IMG/VR virus record: IMGVR_UViG_3300036861_000394
Location: 1-54,490 of that record
Length of the DNA: 54,490 nt
Strand: one strand, 5' to 3'
Source of the DNA: a virus
The notes beneath the pieces are model-generated. The model saw only the letters and a list, made by a program, of their open reading frames with translations, was not told where the DNA came from and searched no databases. A program made the position numbers and the translations under genes. Below are positions 37,394 to 44,486 of this stretch, piece after piece; positions within the stretch are counted from its first letter, which is position 1, and every line of letters starts with the position of its first letter.

Positions 37394-37641
37394 GACACCC
37401 GCTTCCCGGTGCCAGGCGGATCGCCCTTTTTCCACAAGGTCATTTCGCGCGTCAGCACATCTACGTCGTCGGGGCTGCGAAGGATGTGCTCTGCGACAAG
37501 ATCGAAGACGGCTGCCACGGCGTCCTCGTGGCCTTCATCGTCCGCATCAAAGAGAGCGCGCTTCTCCGCTTCGCTCCATCCTTCGATGACGCGGCTCAGA
37601 GCAATGCGGCCGGAGACTTCAAGCTCGACGTAGACGCTCAC
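37390..37641 (-). CDS. Small protein upstream of the integrase (83 aa)
   Basis: GTG 37641 overlaps the upstream stop (GTGA). The product has strand-rich start (MSVYVELEVSGRIALSRVIE) and acidic, helical centre (DADDEGHEDAVAAVFDLVAE). Linked to int by TTGA. A recombination directionality factor is possible but not supported by a motif. Confidence 0.55.
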   Translation of the reverse strand: MSVYVELEVSGRIALSRVIEGWSEAEKRALFDADDEGHEDAVAAVFDLVAEHILRSPDDVDVLTREMTLWKKGDPPGTGKRVS

Positions 37642-37763
37642 CCCACACCCCGCGTCCAGAACCTCCGCGAGCGGGGCGACGGTATCTCTCCGCCGGGTAT
37701 CCCGTACCTTGGTCCCCGCTCGCGCAAGTTCTTGGCGATGAAGGTGAGGGTTGAGACGTTCAC
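37638..37763 (-). CDS. Small basic protein (41 aa)
   Basis: Two GTGA overlaps join it to both neighbours, with starts at GTG 37763 and stop at 37638. The product MNVSTLTFIAKNLRERGPRY and so on has basic, flexible composition. Short and possibly regulatory. Confidence 0.5.
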   Translation of the reverse strand: MNVSTLTFIAKNLRERGPRYGIPGGEIPSPRSRRFWTRGVG

Positions 37764-37906
37764 GTCTTCGCCTCCATGACAGAGACGAACATGGCGCCCA
37801 ATCCAATGAGCAGGAGGAGCACCCATGCATTCACCAACATGAGCAGAGCTGCGAGCGTCGCGGCGAGACCGCCGATAAAAACGAGATTCGCGACCCTCGA
37901 ACTCAC
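37760..37906 (-). CDS. Two-pass membrane peptide (48 aa)
   Basis: Joined at both ends by GTGA overlaps. Two hydrophobic segments: ANLVFIGGLAATLAALLMLV and NAWVLLLLIGLGAMFVSVM. It is a small two-span protein. Unknown function. Confidence 0.55.
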   Translation of the reverse strand: MSSRVANLVFIGGLAATLAALLMLVNAWVLLLLIGLGAMFVSVMEAKT

Positions 37907-38187
37907 ACTCTCAACTCCTTCAACGCGCGCCCAACCGCAATATCCCGCCCGATCCGCTTACAGAACGTGTCCTTGTCGGAACACTTGGCGACGCCGAATG
38001 CAACGCGGCCGTCGGCAAGCGCAATCCGCGCGCTCGTTCGGCCACCCTTTGCGGCAATCTTTAGGCCCATTGTTTTTGCCATCACGTGATGGCTGATGTA
38101 GCCCTCGGGAATGTTGCTATCGGGCAAGATGACCGCGCGCAGATGCGATACCTTTACGCTCGCGCCTTCGGGGATTTGGGGTCTCAT
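37903..38187 (-). CDS. Conserved-type phage protein (94 aa)
   Basis: ATGA overlap at both ends. The end CSDKDTFCKRIGRDIAVGRA is a motif that recurs in small phage proteins (CSxKDxFCRxxGRxIAxGRA). The front has LRAVILPDSNIPEGYISHHV. Unknown, but clearly conserved in form. Confidence 0.65.
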   Translation of the reverse strand: MRPQIPEGASVKVSHLRAVILPDSNIPEGYISHHVMAKTMGLKIAAKGGRTSARIALADGRVAFGVAKCSDKDTFCKRIGRDIAVGRALKELRV

Positions 38188-38426
38188 GCCTTCACCAGAC
38201 GCTTGAATCGGACGATGCCGTCCGCCTTCTCAACCATGCAGGGTTTGCCGTCCAGCTTCTCGATGCTATAAACGCTGCCGAGAAGTGCCTGTCCTTCTTC
38301 CGAGTTAATTTCAAAGACCTGGAGTGCACTCCAGCCCTCGCCTACCACATCGAAGAACATGACGGGATGGCCGAGGTCGCGGCGTCCACAGCCAGGTTCG
38401 CGGATGATCGCTAGTTCTTCGCTCAT
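38184..38426 (-). CDS. Conserved-type phage protein (80 aa)
   Basis: ATG 38426 overlaps the upstream stop. The layout LGHPVMFFDVVGEGWSALQV, then YSIEKLDGKPCMVEKADGIV, RFKRL, matches a common actinophage protein. Unknown role. Confidence 0.65.
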   Translation of the reverse strand: MSEELAIIREPGCGRRDLGHPVMFFDVVGEGWSALQVFEINSEEGQALLGSVYSIEKLDGKPCMVEKADGIVRFKRLVKA

Positions 38427-38635
38427 GCCGCCCACCGACTCCCGCAATCCTCACACCATCCGACCGGCTCCAGTCCCTCCTCGATGTGCACGACCGAAGC
38501 GCCGCAATCCGGGCAGGCGAACTCGTGACAATCGCTGATCCCCTCGTGATCGACGTGGCAGGACGGGTCGCAGCGCACGAAGCAGCGGGCGGCGTCGTCC
38601 CAGAGGCGGTGTGGGGGGAGGGCGTGGGCGGTCAT
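38423..38635 (-). CDS. Zinc-ribbon protein (70 aa)
   Basis: ATG 38635 is preferred; GTG 38641 overlaps the upstream stop and is an alternative. CPDCG and CEDCG near the end, with earlier CFVRCDPSCH and CHEF, form zinc pairs. Unknown. Confidence 0.6.
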   Translation of the reverse strand: MTAHALPPHRLWDDAARCFVRCDPSCHVDHEGISDCHEFACPDCGASVVHIEEGLEPVGWCEDCGSRWAA

Positions 38636-38637
38636 GG

Positions 38638-38997
38638 TCACGCGCTCGCGTCCGCAGCTTTCCTGAGTGCCGCGACGACTTCTGCCTTCGTGCGACCGGG
38701 CTGATCGTTCCAACACGCGACGTTGCGGATGTAATCGGAACGCCAGAGACCCGCGGAGAGCTCCTCCCAGCCTCCTCGCCCGCTCCCGAGATCGGCGCCG
38801 GACTGCCGATATGCGCCGTAAACACAGAACGCCTCAGGAGAATGAAAGCGACAGTCCGTATGCCCGAACTCACAGACCCGGTAGTGCCCCTGGCACCACC
38901 CGAACTCCTCGATCAGGTCGGCGGCGCGATGGAGCCGCTCGCGGATCGTGACCTCGGGCCTGGTCTCTACCTGTTGCTCGATCTCGATGGTTGCCAT
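38638..38997 (-). CDS. DUF6197-type protein (119 aa)
   Basis: The start is ATG 38997, with AAAGGAG six bases upstream. The product has RLHRAADLIEEFGWCQGHYR, and FCVYGAYRQSG, the typical A-A-D-x-I-x-x-x-G-W-x-Q-G and C-x-x-G-A layout of DUF6197, found in actinobacteria and their phages. Function unknown. Confidence 0.7.
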   Translation of the reverse strand: MATIEIEQQVETRPEVTIRERLHRAADLIEEFGWCQGHYRVCEFGHTDCRFHSPEAFCVYGAYRQSGADLGSGRGGWEELSAGLWRSDYIRNVACWNDQPGRTKAEVVAALRKAADASA

Positions 38998-39008
38998 CAG
39001 GACTCCTT

Positions 39009-39218
39009 TCAGTCCTCGGGGTCGGCTGGCTCTAGCGGGTCGGGATGCGGCGCTACAACATTCGGCTCTACAACATTCACGTCGTCCTCCTGGAAGTCGG
39101 GGTGGCCGGACCATTCGTCCTTGTGTTCTCGGAGGCGCAGCGCATTCGAGGCAGCCGCATCGAGATAGGCCGAGACCTCGTCATCGGTGACAAATCCGCG
39201 ATCATCATTCCAACCCAT
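39009..39218 (-). CDS. Small acidic protein with a VVEPNVV repeat (69 aa)
   Basis: ATG shares its last base arrangement with the upstream stop (TGATG). The first half is helical (DEVSAYLDAAASNALRLRE). A short direct repeat (CTACAACATTC twice, 39051-39077) codes for NVVEPNVV. Unknown. Confidence 0.55.
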   Translation of the reverse strand: MGWNDDRGFVTDDEVSAYLDAAASNALRLREHKDEWSGHPDFQEDDVNVVEPNVVAPHPDPLEPADPED

Positions 39219-40162
39219 CAGAAGGGAACCACCTCGGCTTGGAGCGACTGCCAGAGCTCTCCTCGCTCGGCGTTCGTCAGCTTGGATGCACTCTTGCCGG
39301 GGAAGAGCTCGTGGCCGATCGCCTGCACGACCTCGCGCTCGATTCCCGCCTCTTCGATCTTGGCGTTCAGGGCATCGGAGTCAAGGCCGATCCGCATTCC
39401 CCGCGATTCGGAGGCTGGCTTATCGGGCTGAGCCTTTCCGCCCTTGGCCCACTCGCCGAGCAGCTTCCCGGTCTCCTCGTCGATCGGCTGATCGGGCGGG
39501 AAGAATGGCTTGTGCTGTTCCTGCAACTTGATTGGCTTCGGGATTCCCGGAGCGCCCGCCATGAGCAGGAATGAGGCCGTGAGCTCATAGGGCAGCATCT
39601 TCTCGGTGATCGGGAGCCAGCCATCGAGGCCGGTCAGGGATGCCTTCGGGACGATCTTCCATTTCCCATCCTGATCCTTGACCTGCTCAACCTTCGGCTC
39701 GGCGCGGAAGCAGAGGATGACGTGCGCGTTCACTTGAAGCAGGCGCGTGACCATCTTCTTGTGCTCGCGCTTGACCGGAATCCAAGCGGAGAGGTTCTTC
39801 TTCGGATCGCCGCCCGCGATCTCGTCGTGCCAGTCGAGGCATCCGCCATCGCCTGCCCACTCGTGCGAGACCGAGTCAACGAGGATTACGCCAAAACCCT
39901 CAGCGTCCGCCGCTTGAACCGCGTCCGCATACTTGTCTGGACGGAACGGCGCCGTGATGTCGGCGTGCTGCATCTCCGGGAACAGGTCGGCGTAGTGCTT
40001 TGCGCGTCCGTTCTCCGTGTCCACGATCGCGAACGGCTGCCCGCCCGCGAGACCGCGCGCGAAGAGAAGTGCGCTATAGGTCTTGCCGCTTCCGGTTCCG
40101 CCAGCGAGACCGATCAGGAGCGGGACGTTCTCCCGCTTGGCGGGACGGAAGACAAAGCTCAT
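39218..40162 (-). CDS. Sak4-like RecA-family recombinase
   Basis: The 314-residue product has Walker A GGTGSGKT (21-28) and Walker B GVILVDS (about 91-97), then a RecA-like core and a helical charged tail (LQEQHKPFFPPDQPIDEETG). Sak4 proteins are phage single-strand annealing or strand-exchange partners, encoded near exonucleases. Here it lies next to a PD-(D/E)XK exonuclease, supporting a recombination role. ATGA coupled. Confidence 0.8.
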   Translation of the reverse strand: MSFVFRPAKRENVPLLIGLAGGTGSGKTYSALLFARGLAGGQPFAIVDTENGRAKHYADLFPEMQHADITAPFRPDKYADAVQAADAEGFGVILVDSVSHEWAGDGGCLDWHDEIAGGDPKKNLSAWIPVKREHKKMVTRLLQVNAHVILCFRAEPKVEQVKDQDGKWKIVPKASLTGLDGWLPITEKMLPYELTASFLLMAGAPGIPKPIKLQEQHKPFFPPDQPIDEETGKLLGEWAKGGKAQPDKPASESRGMRIGLDSDALNAKIEEAGIEREVVQAIGHELFPGKSASKLTNAERGELWQSLQAEVVPF

Positions 40163-40362
40163 GATGTTTCCACCGTCTGCATCACGGTCTGAAGAACGTG
40201 GTCGTAATCGCCACTCATTGCCTCAGCGATAAAGGCGTCGATTTCAGCCTTCGGAATGTCGGCGCGGCGAAGCGCCTTTGAAGTACGCGCGATGATGAAC
40301 ATCGCATTCCCGTCTTCGCCCGAAAGCTGTACTTCAATGTGCGGATACCTGACTCCACTCAT
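40159..40362 (-). CDS. Small protein between recombinase and exonuclease (67 aa)
   Basis: ATGA overlaps at both ends. The product (VRYPHIEVQLSGEDGNAMFI, then IPKAEIDAFIAEAMSGDYDH) resembles a small family often found in phage recombination cassettes. Unknown function; helper of the exonuclease is plausible. Confidence 0.6.
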   Translation of the reverse strand: MSGVRYPHIEVQLSGEDGNAMFIIARTSKALRRADIPKAEIDAFIAEAMSGDYDHVLQTVMQTVETS

Positions 40363-41240
40363 ACCGCTTCCCTACCTTCCTTTTCGAGCCAGCGCGCCTC
40401 TTCCCATGCCGGGAGCTCGGCGTAGCAGACTTCGGTCGGGAAGGCCGGCCATTCATTCGAGGCGAGGCATTCGCGCCAGCGGTTGATCGCGTAGTCGACC
40501 TTGGCATCGGCTACCGCGAGTACGTCCGGTCCGAGTGAGACAACGCTCAGCGCATAGGGCGGGAAGGTCTCCTGCACGATGTAGCGCATGATGGCGTCGA
40601 TGCCCGTGATCGCCTTGAGGCCGCGCAGATAGAACGCGCTCTGAATGTCGGCACCGATGCCGAACAGCGTCCGCCGCGTCCAAACCTCGGGGTTCGCACT
40701 CGCGCTCGTCGTCTTAAAATCGTCGATCGCGGAGTAGTCGTTCCGAAGCCAGTCGAGAAGCGCGCGGCAAAGAATGCCGTCTTCCTCCCAGATCAGAGAT
40801 TGCTCTGGCTGCCCGTCAGTGAGTAGCGGCGGCTCGGCATTCACAGCGGCGAGTTGCCGTCTGGTCGCGGTCAGCATCGCCGCAACGCTCTCTACGGTAT
40901 GGGCGAGGAGCGCGACCTTGCCCGCCGCACGTGCCGCCTCCCGCTCGTCCTTTGCAGCGTTCGTCCGCCAGTCCTTTGCGTTGACGATGACCACCGCGTC
41001 CTCGAGCTCCCGACCTTCCAGGAGAAGGGAATGCGCGACCGTGCCGAGATCGAAGCGGTCTTCGCGCCGTTCCCTGAAATCCGGGTTCAGCTTCGGATGC
41101 GCCGTCCAGGCATGGAGTGGCGATTGCGAGCAGAGAATGTAGGCGATCGACGCCGAGAGCGATGGGCGCTCACACGGATCGGCGTGGTAAGCCTCGGCCG
41201 AAAGCGAGATGATGCCCGGAAGTTGGGCCACTTCGCTCAT
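40359..41240 (-). CDS. PD-(D/E)XK exonuclease, RecE/Cas4-like
   Basis: The 293-residue product has the phage exonuclease layout: RFDLGTVAHSLLLEG (motif with H and L), ALLDWLRNDYSAIDDFKTTS (with the D of motif II and the DFKTT lysine of motif III), and GADIQSAFYLRGL (QxxxY). It degrades DNA to give single strands for recombination. Linked to the Sak4-like gene. Confidence 0.8.
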   Translation of the reverse strand: MSEVAQLPGIISLSAEAYHADPCERPSLSASIAYILCSQSPLHAWTAHPKLNPDFRERREDRFDLGTVAHSLLLEGRELEDAVVIVNAKDWRTNAAKDEREAARAAGKVALLAHTVESVAAMLTATRRQLAAVNAEPPLLTDGQPEQSLIWEEDGILCRALLDWLRNDYSAIDDFKTTSASANPEVWTRRTLFGIGADIQSAFYLRGLKAITGIDAIMRYIVQETFPPYALSVVSLGPDVLAVADAKVDYAINRWRECLASNEWPAFPTEVCYAELPAWEEARWLEKEGREAV

Positions 41241-41428
41241 TCCGGCCGATCGACCACCCTGAGCGATTGCCGCCGATTATCCGGCCATTGCGCAGATTCG
41301 CGTATCCCCTGCGCGCGTAGTTCCTCCGCCCCCCGGCGCGTCGTCACCGCGAGCTCCTCGAGCTCGTAGGCGATCTTGTCGAACAGATCAGCTACGACTT
41401 CGATGACCGGATCGGAGGGCGGCCTCAT
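41237..41428 (-). CDS. Small helical protein (63 aa)
   Basis: The ATG at 41428 (TGATG overlap, GGAAG six bases upstream) starts MRPPSDPVIEVVADLFDKIA. The rest is helical and basic. The longer in-frame extension overlaps the zinc gene upstream and is discounted. Confidence 0.6.
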   Translation of the reverse strand: MRPPSDPVIEVVADLFDKIAYELEELAVTTRRGAEELRAQGIRESAQWPDNRRQSLRVVDRPE

Positions 41429-41592
41429 CACAGCTTCCGCCCCTCCCGTTCCGTGATCCCGTGGTATGCCTCGGAGCACTTGCGCGAACAGAACGGATCG
41501 GCCTCGTAGTAGGCGCGCTCGGTGTAGAAGACTCCGGGCAACTTCTTGCGCTTCCCGCATTGCTTGCAGTGATCGGGAGGCGGCTTCGTCAC
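41428..41592 (-). CDS. Small zinc-ribbon protein (54 aa)
   Basis: GTG 41592 overlaps the upstream stop and has AAGGGA upstream. CKQCGKRKKLPG and FCSRKCSEAYHG are two zinc pairs. The longer frame is not supported by a ribosome binding site. Confidence 0.65.
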   Translation of the reverse strand: MTKPPPDHCKQCGKRKKLPGVFYTERAYYEADPFCSRKCSEAYHGITEREGRKL

Positions 41593-41714
41593 GGATATTC
41601 CCTTCGTGCGCTGCCGAGATGCAGCCTGCGCTTGAGCCACCAGAGGAGTTGGCCCCGCGCACCGATTGCATACGCGCGGGGCGTCCACTCATCTACCCGT
41701 GCCCAGCGTCTCAC
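41589..41714 (-). CDS. Small basic protein (41 aa)
   Basis: Found by reading the gap: GTG at 41714 and stop at 41589 both overlap the neighbours (GTGA). MRRWARVDEWTPRAYAIGAR continues with LLWWLKRRLHLGS. Basic and tryptophan-rich. Unknown. Confidence 0.5.
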   Translation of the reverse strand: MRRWARVDEWTPRAYAIGARGQLLWWLKRRLHLGSARREYP

Positions 41715-41821
41715 CAGATCCCCCTTGCCACCAGCCAGGCAAGCCCGACGTAGATCACGAGCCAGAGAAAGAGAGGCCAGCGACGGCGGGCTTGGTACTC
41801 GGAGCTCCAGGAGGGACTCAT
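41711..41821 (-). CDS. Single-pass membrane peptide (36 aa)
   Basis: The ATG at 41821 overlaps the upstream stop (ATGA). Hydrophobic segment PLFLWLVIYVGLAWLVARG. Unknown. Confidence 0.5.
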   Translation of the reverse strand: MSPSWSSEYQARRRWPLFLWLVIYVGLAWLVARGIW

Positions 41822-42006
41822 TGTTCTAGCTTCCCGCCACCTGCCCCATGGATAAACGCGCCCGTTAACTTCAGCGCCTGGGCAACCTCAAAGCCTTCCT
41901 CCAAGCATCCCTGGAAAAGATTCCAGGCAAGAGTCGCTGCGCTTCGTATCCCGGCGATCGCTTCAGCGGTCTCAATTGGGTCCCCTCTGCGCCCTTCATC
42001 TGTCAT
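41818..42006 (-). CDS. Small helical protein (62 aa)
   Basis: The start is ATG 42006 (ATGA overlap). Helical (TAEAIAGIRSAATLAWNLFQ and EVAQALKLTGAFI). Unknown. Confidence 0.6.
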   Translation of the reverse strand: MTDEGRRGDPIETAEAIAGIRSAATLAWNLFQGCLEEGFEVAQALKLTGAFIHGAGGGKLEQ

Positions 42007-42281
42007 AGCTGATGCCAATGCCAACAGGCGTAGCGGCTGTACCCGCAGCCCCAGATCCAGCCGTTATCCGGCTCGTAATGGCCGCTGCCGTAGTGGTAGG
42101 CGAAGTGACAGACCATGAGCGCGGGGCCGTAGTAGGCCCGCTGCCCATCCGCGTATTGGTCGCAGTAGTAGCCGCCTCCGTCGCCGTCTAGCGATGGGTA
42201 GTCGGGAGCTCGTGCAGCGCTGACCGTCGCTCCGATCAGGAGTAGGGCCGTCAGGACTGCGAGGGCGAGGGTGAGCCTCAC
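42003..42281 (-). CDS. Secreted small aromatic protein (92 aa)
   Basis: GTG start abuts the stop of a 10-residue leader. Residues 1-22 are a signal peptide (LTLALAVLTALLLIGATVSA). The mature part is rich in Y, W, H and C (GGGYYCDQYADGQRAYYG, GWIWGCGYSRYACWHWHQL), so it probably folds with disulfide bonds outside the membrane. Possibly a surface-acting or superinfection-exclusion protein. Confidence 0.65.
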   Translation of the reverse strand: MRLTLALAVLTALLLIGATVSAARAPDYPSLDGDGGGYYCDQYADGQRAYYGPALMVCHFAYHYGSGHYEPDNGWIWGCGYSRYACWHWHQL

Positions 42282-42314
42282 TTACGGGCCGTCCCAGAAT
42301 GAATCACGAATCAT
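42282..42314 (-). CDS. Short leader peptide before the secreted protein (10 aa)
   Basis: MIRDSFWDGP is preceded by AAAGGAACT and its TAA abuts the GTG of the secreted protein. The same frame is open upstream to ATG 42416, which overlaps the previous stop (ATGA), so a 44-residue protein ending in the same way is the alternative. A short leader in front of a coupled gene, after a hairpin, could be regulatory. Confidence 0.45.
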   Translation of the reverse strand: MIRDSFWDGP

Positions 42315-42344
42315 CGTGGAGTTCCTTTCGATAGACGCTCCGAA

Positions 42345-42398
42345 AGCCGACCGCGCAGGAGGACCCCATGAGCAGGGGAAGGAGGAACACGGTCGGCT
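42345..42398 (-). promoter_or_regulatory. Hairpin upstream of the leader peptide
   Basis: AGCCGACCG (42345-42353) and CGGTCGGCT (42390-42398) pair perfectly over 9 bp. Between them CCCC and GGGG (42364-42367 and 42375-42378) give a second stem. The structure lies between the zinc/HTH-like gene and the leader of the secreted protein and may act as an attenuator or processing site. No T-run. Confidence 0.5.
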
Positions 42399-42412
42399 AT
42401 CGCAACGTCCGG

Positions 42413-42904
42413 TCATACGGCGACCTCGTAATAGAGGTCGGCTAGGTCGGTGTGCCAGAGGTGATTGAGATCCATCGCTGAGAGCAGGCGGTCTGCCTTC
42501 GTAAAGGTGATCCAGTGGCAACGGCGAATGCGCCAGATCGCATTGGCGTCTAGTCCAGCTACCAGCGCGAGTTCGGCTAGCCCGCCCCTCGCTTTTGGTT
42601 TTGCCGCGATGGGCCAACTAGAAAATCCTCCAGCCGGTTGGACATCATGTGCAGAGATCCAGGCCGCGACAATTGGCCAGATGCGGTCCGCGGGAATCCA
42701 ATCGACACGTCTTGGCGGCACCGAACTGCGATCGATCTGCTCGCGCGCTGCTGCTTGGCTTAGCCTCTTGCGCTCCCTCCAACGACGCTGGGAGACCGAG
42801 CGATGCGCGCGACATTCGTCGCAGCGGCAGCGATGCTTGCGATACGCGGACTCAGTTCCGTGAACGAGACCTCGGCCGACATGAACAAAAGGCCGGGCAT
42901 TCAT
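42413..42904 (-). CDS. Zinc-motif protein with an HGTxxAYxxxxCRC module (163 aa)
   Basis: Residues 16-30 read HGTESAYRKHRCRCDEC, a conserved N-terminal zinc/DNA-binding motif of actinobacterial small proteins and some HNH proteins (HGTxxGYxxGCRCxxC). The remainder is helical, with ALVAGLDANAIWRIRRCHWI resembling an HTH. ATGA overlap. A DNA-binding regulator is a reasonable guess. Confidence 0.6.
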   Translation of the reverse strand: MNARPFVHVGRGLVHGTESAYRKHRCRCDECRAHRSVSQRRWRERKRLSQAAAREQIDRSSVPPRRVDWIPADRIWPIVAAWISAHDVQPAGGFSSWPIAAKPKARGGLAELALVAGLDANAIWRIRRCHWITFTKADRLLSAMDLNHLWHTDLADLYYEVAV

Positions 42905-43149
42905 GACGACTTCTCCAACTTGCCCCGCGCCCTAATTGCCTGGCGGCGGAACTTCTCAGCCCTCTTGCGGTACTCCTCGGACTGCTCGCGCCAGAACTCG
43001 CGCTCGTCTATGAGGGTGTCGATCCGCTCGCGCAGCCGCAGATGCAGCGGCGCGTTGAGACTTTCAGGGGCGGGTGTTTCATGAGGGGGATCAGCAGGCC
43101 CCGTGCGCGGGATCTCCCCGGCCACCATGCCCGCCCCGGACTTCGTCAT
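42901..43149 (-). CDS. Coiled-coil protein (82 aa)
   Basis: ATG 43149 overlaps the upstream stop (ATGA). N-terminal part proline-rich, C-terminal half a coiled coil (LRERIDTLIDEREFWREQSE and following). Unknown. Confidence 0.55.
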   Translation of the reverse strand: MTKSGAGMVAGEIPRTGPADPPHETPAPESLNAPLHLRLRERIDTLIDEREFWREQSEEYRKRAEKFRRQAIRARGKLEKSS

Positions 43150-43376
43150 TCGGACTCGCCCCCGCGAAGCCATGCGCGCAGCTTCCTGTCCAAACGCTCA
43201 CGCTCGTTGAGGAGAGTCTTCTCGCGGCTTACAAGTTCTTCGTATTCGCGCTGATTGCCGTCAATCTCTGCGCGAACACCGGGGAGCAAAGTATCGGCGA
43301 GATGGTCGATTCGCGCGAGGATGGCGTCAACGCCTATCTCTTCGGCGCGGTCGATATTCAGGGTCTCGCCATTCAC
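43146..43376 (-). CDS. Coiled-coil protein (76 aa)
   Basis: GTG 43376 (GTGA overlap with the gene before) has GAGGGAG eight bases upstream. The chain is helical and charged (IDGNQREYEELVSREKTLLN). Unknown. Longer in-frame codons are discounted. Confidence 0.6.
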   Translation of the reverse strand: MNGETLNIDRAEEIGVDAILARIDHLADTLLPGVRAEIDGNQREYEELVSREKTLLNERERLDRKLRAWLRGGESE

Positions 43377-43498
43377 CCGAGCAACTCCCTCGCCGTGACG
43401 AACGTGATGTACGCGCAGAAGGCGAGCGCGAGGGCGAGCCAGGCGCACTGTCGGCGGCGTCGGTTCTCGGCCCTAGCTTCTCCTCGTGTGATCTCCAT
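43373..43498 (-). CDS. First gene of the minus-strand operon, small membrane protein (41 aa)
   Basis: ATG 43498 gives MEITRGEARAENRRRRQCAW and a hydrophobic LALALAFCAYITFVT, ending with GTGA overlap with the next gene. No Shine-Dalgarno is obvious, so it may be leaderless or weakly translated. It is the first gene after the control region. Confidence 0.5.
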   Translation of the reverse strand: MEITRGEARAENRRRRQCAWLALALAFCAYITFVTARELLG

Positions 43499-43549
43499 AT
43501 GGGGAGATTGCCACACGAACAAGACTTAGGGAAGGCCCTCAGGAAGAAA

Positions 43550-43579
43550 ACTCTAGCAATTTGCGGGAATCTCGTTCAG
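43550..43579 (-). promoter_or_regulatory. Candidate promoter of the early minus-strand operon
   Basis: On the minus strand CTGAAC (43579-43574) and TAGAGT (43555-43550) are spaced 18 bases apart. The TANNNT form fits actinobacterial promoters. The box lies between the plus-strand regulator gene and the first operon gene. The -35 is weak. Confidence 0.4.
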
Positions 43580-43634
43580 GATGCAGCCTCCTAAGCCGCA
43601 GTTCCCGCGTCTTACTTCGCATACCGACTGCGGC
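43563..43634. promoter_or_regulatory. Interleaved inverted repeats in the control region
   Basis: GCGGGAA (43563-43569) pairs with TTCCCGC (43602-43608), and GCCGCAGT (43595-43602) with ACTGCGGC (43627-43634). The repeats overlap, giving alternative structures between the regulator and the operon. They may be operator sites for the XRE-like protein or an RNA switch. Confidence 0.45.
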
Positions 43635-43659
43635 GGTACCCCCCGAGTAGGAGCCCCGC

Positions 43660-43968
43660 GTGGCGGAACGTCTAGAGGCAGCAGAGCGCGAGGAGGTTCG
43701 CGGCTTCGTGCGCTGGCTCTACGAATACTCGGGCAAGAGAAGATGGGCGGACTTCGCCCGGCTGACCGAGGTCTCGGAATACAGCCTCTCCGAATGGCGC
43801 TCCGGCCGCGGGATGCCGAACGCGCTCAACCTCCTGCGGATGCTGGAAGCCGTGAGCGCCCTCAGCCCGGAGGCTAGCCAGGCGCTCTCTCATGCCCGCG
43901 AATCAGCGCAGTCTGCAACCGCTCAAGCAGAAGGTCTGCCTCGTGTTCCGCGCAGGCGAGGTCAGTGA
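43660..43968 (+). CDS. XRE/Cro-like HTH regulator
   Basis: The 102-residue product has a helix-turn-helix (RRWADFARLTEVSEYSLSEW and following RSGRGMPNALNLLRMLEAV), which fits a Cro/CI-type fold. The GTG has AGGAG seven bases upstream. It is divergent from the early operon, the usual place of a repressor, and overlaps the end of the convergent 43874 gene by 95 bases. It is a good candidate for the lysogeny repressor. Confidence 0.75.
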   Translation: MAERLEAAEREEVRGFVRWLYEYSGKRRWADFARLTEVSEYSLSEWRSGRGMPNALNLLRMLEAVSALSPEASQALSHARESAQSATAQAEGLPRVPRRRGQ

Positions 43969-44134
43969 GAACGGCATCGACCTCATCGCGCAAGTCCTCT
44001 GCTCGGTTCGCTGCCCGGCGTAGATTCGTCCGCACCGCCGAGATGTCGATGAGCCAGGTCCCGGCTGGAACGCCTTCGGCCTGGAGTCGCTCCACGAGTG
44101 CCTCCAGCAGATCGCTGCGATCGTCTCTCTCCAT
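43874..44134 (-). CDS. Helical protein, end overlaps the regulator gene (86 aa)
   Basis: The product is helical throughout (DLLEALVERLQAEGVPAG, AVRTNLRRAANRAEDLRDEV). It converges on the plus-strand regulator with 95 bases of overlap. No strong ribosome binding site is seen at ATG 44134, so its start is uncertain. Unknown function. Confidence 0.5.
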   Translation of the reverse strand: MERDDRSDLLEALVERLQAEGVPAGTWLIDISAVRTNLRRAANRAEDLRDEVDAVLTDLACAEHEADLLLERLQTALIRGHERAPG

Positions 44135-44192
44135 CCCTGACGCCGCAGCAAATCAATAGACGCCGAGAGTCATCCTACCTTGCGGTCTGCCG

Positions 44193-44486
44193 TCAACTCA
44201 GAAGATGGAGTCTTCGAGAGAGGTAGACGATCGCGTCCGCGATCTCCTCGGCCGCTTCCGCGAGCAGCGCGTCGGCGTCGTACTCGAACAGGCCCTTCTC
44301 TTGAAAGCGATAGTGGCCTGCGACGTGGCGCCCGCGCGCGAGTACTATCAGGTCATGGCCGTTGTCGCCGAGCCAGCGGACGAGGAGATCGACGGCGTGT
44401 TGGGCTTGGGCATCGAAGCTCGCTAGCTTCGCGTCGAGGTCTAGAGTGGTCCCTTCCGTTCGATCATCGCAAGCGCAGCCCCTCAT
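44193..44486 (-). CDS. Small helical protein, NTP-pyrophosphohydrolase-like end (97 aa)
   Basis: ATG 44486 follows the upstream stop with GGAG eight bases before. The end LLAEAAEEIADAIVYLSRRL resembles the E-E-x-A-D-A-I-V-Y-L helix of MazG-like and related all-alpha proteins. The rest has RWLGDNGHDLIVLARGRHVA. Only a weak hint. Confidence 0.55.
   Translation of the reverse strand: MRGCACDDRTEGTTLDLDAKLASFDAQAQHAVDLLVRWLGDNGHDLIVLARGRHVAGHYRFQEKGLFEYDADALLAEAAEEIADAIVYLSRRLHLLS

Noticed and set aside
41429-41692. Long N-terminal extension of the 63-aa gene (151 codons)
   Set aside because: Overlaps the zinc-ribbon and 41-aa genes in another frame; a good start with a ribosome binding site exists at 41428.
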